In this document: positions 34,583-35,930 of the stretch, in pieces | How positions within the stretch are numbered: position 1 is the stretch's first letter | Layout: every line of letters begins with the position of its first letter | NCBI GenBank assembly: GCA_046590205.1 | Contig: JBKJTT010000102.1 | Location: 1 to 35,930 of the forward strand | Direction of reading: 5' to 3' | DNA length: 35,930 nucleotides | From: DATDEW01 sp046590205 | GTDB taxonomy: Bacteria > Bacteroidota > Ignavibacteria > Palsa-1295 | Notes under the pieces: model-generated | Databases searched by the model: none | What the model was told of the DNA's origin: nothing | What the model saw: the letters and a program-made list of their open reading frames with translations, nothing else | Position numbers and translations under genes: made by a program

Positions 34583-35930
34583 AACCTAAACCCTACAGAG
34601 AAGGTAAAGATATTTCTTGAGATAACATCTTGGTCTATGTTGGCATTTGCATCTTGACCTTCGACGCTTAGGTCATTGTAGATGGAATGGCTTGTCGTAT
34701 AGCTTTGATTCTGATAGGACAGCTCAAGTATCGTTGATTTGCCGACGACGATCCCTACACCACCGGAGAATGTCTTCTTGTCGAACTCAGGCGGATCAAG
34801 TTTGTAGGGTGATGGGTCAACTCTGTATCCGGCACGAAGGGAAAGTTTAGCAGGTGCAAAAATATATTCCGCACCGACACGCCATGAAAGTACCGACCCA
34901 AGTTCTTCACGAATCCTGTCATTGAGATTGCTAATATCAAAGGCATAGTTTTTATAACGAAGCTGTGACATATCCTGAAAATCAATACCACCAGAAAGTG
35001 TAGCCCCTTCAAGGTGGAGTGCAACCCCCGCAGCAAGTTTGAGCGGTGTTACAATATCATACTCATTGATGATGATGCCTTCAAGAGACGGCTGATTGTT
35101 AGAACTATAACTTGCAAAGTTATAGGTCGCACTTCCTGAACGAGAAAATTCATCTTTGACCGAATAAATTGTAGGTGTCTCAAAGGTAAGACCAAGATCG
35201 AGGTATTCATTGGCTCGGGCAAACATGCCAAGTTTCAACCCAATACCTGATTGGGATTGCGACCTGCTATCTATGATCTCTGCTTTCTTAAATCCAAGGG
35301 GTGCTAACGAATCAGTTCGTGAGAAGATGTTATTTACATCTTCCTCACGATAGACTCTGCGATAATCATACGAACCGTTATAGATATTGAGCGTAGCACC
35401 GATGGCAACATCTTCTGCAACATCAACTCCGGCGCCTATACGAAATGCATACAGTCCACCTTCTTCGGTAACAGTACCTGATTGCTGCAAGCCGCCTATG
35501 AAGGGAGTTGTAAGTTTGGAATTCGTCGAATCAATATTGTATGTTGAGTAAAGTGACCAAGCAAGATTATCGCTATTGAGTTCATCGATGTAATCAGAAA
35601 AACTACCGCCATGATAACTCGGGTCATTGACAAACCCCTTCGTATTCAAGAAAGAGGAGTTAGGGTTGACAGCTTTAAACGAGTAGGCATTCGTGTAATC
35701 CTGTGCTCTATCATAGCTGACACCGAATGCGAAATGTCCACGCTCGGTAGGTAGTGGCATTGCAGTACCAACTGATGAGAGTGTCGTATTTGTCAGATCA
35801 TTGTTCGATGTTGCACCAAAAAAACTCGCCTCGGAGTTATGCGCTCCGCTCCAGAGTGATATACTGAACTCACTAAATTGAAGCAGTGTGAGTGCAGCAG
35901 GGTTCCAGTCAAGTGAGTTCAGTATATCAC
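34579..35930 (-). CDS. FadL/OmpP1/TodX-type outer membrane porin, 5' end outside the window
   Basis: At least 449 residues of a beta-barrel protein. An ATG at 35760 begins a frame, but the same frame stays open to the window end and reads LDWNPAALTLLQFSEFSIS, which matches the conserved NPA(G/A)L segment just after the signal peptide of FadL-like proteins. So the true start lies beyond base 35930 and the gene is cut. The rest is alternating strands with aromatic girdles and ends with FSVGFRF, the C-terminal Phe used for barrel assembly. The family takes up hydrophobic compounds such as fatty acids or toluene. It is convergent with the CoA ligase, overlapping by 4 nt. Substrate unknown. Confidence 0.88.
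   Translation of the reverse strand, partial: DILNSLDWNPAALTLLQFSEFSISLWSGAHNSEASFFGATSNNDLTNTTLSSVGTAMPLPTERGHFAFGVSYDRAQDYTNAYSFKAVNPNSSFLNTKGFVNDPSYHGGSFSDYIDELNSDNLAWSLYSTYNIDSTNSKLTTPFIGGLQQSGTVTEEGGLYAFRIGAGVDVAEDVAIGATLNIYNGSYDYRRVYREEDVNNIFSRTDSLAPLGFKKAEIIDSRSQSQSGIGLKLGMFARANEYLDLGLTFETPTIYSVKDEFSRSGSATYNFASYSSNNQPSLEGIIINEYDIVTPLKLAAGVALHLEGATLSGGIDFQDMSQLRYKNYAFDISNLNDRIREELGSVLSWRVGAEYIFAPAKLSLRAGYRVDPSPYKLDPPEFDKKTFSGGVGIVVGKSTILELSYQNQSYTTSHSIYNDLSVEGQDANANIDQDVISRNIFTFSVGFRF
35856..35930. repeat. perfect 19-bp inverted repeat at the window end
   Basis: Bases 35856-35874 and 35912-35930 are exact reverse complements with a 37-nt spacer, inside the porin coding sequence. The second arm ends at the final base of the window, so the repeat may extend further. 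It could be a real hairpin or a sign that the assembly folded back on itself here. Confidence 0.85.

Noticed and set aside
1..35930. CRISPR array, tRNA, rRNA, prophage or insertion sequence
   Set aside because: No regularly spaced direct repeats, tRNA T-loop-like sequences, integrase/transposase genes or terminal repeats were found in the intergenic DNA, which is short throughout.

Overview
The window looks like chromosomal DNA of a Gram-negative, diderm bacterium of the Bacteroidota / FCB group, possibly an Ignavibacteria- or Kapabacteria-like lineage. Three things suggest this. Two large secreted beta-propeller proteins end in type IX secretion (Por) C-terminal sorting domains. There are Kdo/LPS genes, lipoproteins and a FadL-type porin. 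Some promoters carry a Bacteroidota-like TAnnTTTG element. Base composition is moderate and even, and genes are tightly packed, often with 1-4 nt gaps or ATGA/GTGA overlaps. I see no tRNA, rRNA, CRISPR array, insertion sequence, integrase or phage gene. No gene-free stretch exceeds 300 nt; the longest is about 174 nt.

Layout. 35-919 (-): lipoprotein of unknown function. 1008-2709 (-): smpB-tyrS pair. 2787-3737 (-): secreted NlpC/P60 hydrolase, followed by a clear intrinsic terminator. 3898-7008 (-): type IX-secreted BNR/sortilin-like propeller protein. 7094-8832 (-): FMN-dependent nitronate monooxygenase/FabK-like enzyme, translationally coupled to a TSUP transporter. 9007-13197 (+): two imelysin-like lipoproteins, a di-heme cytochrome c lipoprotein (DHOR family) and a small secreted protein, probably a periplasmic iron/redox system. 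13216-20269 (+): a long envelope operon with glycosyltransferase, flippase, ZIP metal transporter, PlsC acyltransferase, metal-type KdsA, an unknown protein, KdsD and LptC. 20338-22617 (+): UvrD/PcrA helicase. 22614-27517 (-): serS-lysA-asd-MFS operon. 27629-28372 (+): a HisA-fold protein that has lost the HisA catalytic and phosphate-binding residues. 28410-31955 (+): second type IX-secreted propeller protein. 31959-32918 (+): RmlD-like reductase. 32960-34582 (+): benzoate-CoA-ligase-like enzyme. 34579-35930 (-): FadL/OmpP1-type porin, cut by the window end.

Most genes are housekeeping or envelope genes. The most interesting items are the imelysin/imelysin/di-heme/small-protein cluster, the HisA-like apparent pseudoenzyme, the unknown ORF inside the Kdo operon, the pairing of a ZIP transporter with a cysteine-type KdsA, and a perfect 19-bp inverted repeat that stops exactly at the last base of the window. 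Several obvious open-reading-frame starts are wrong; corrected starts are given in the entries.
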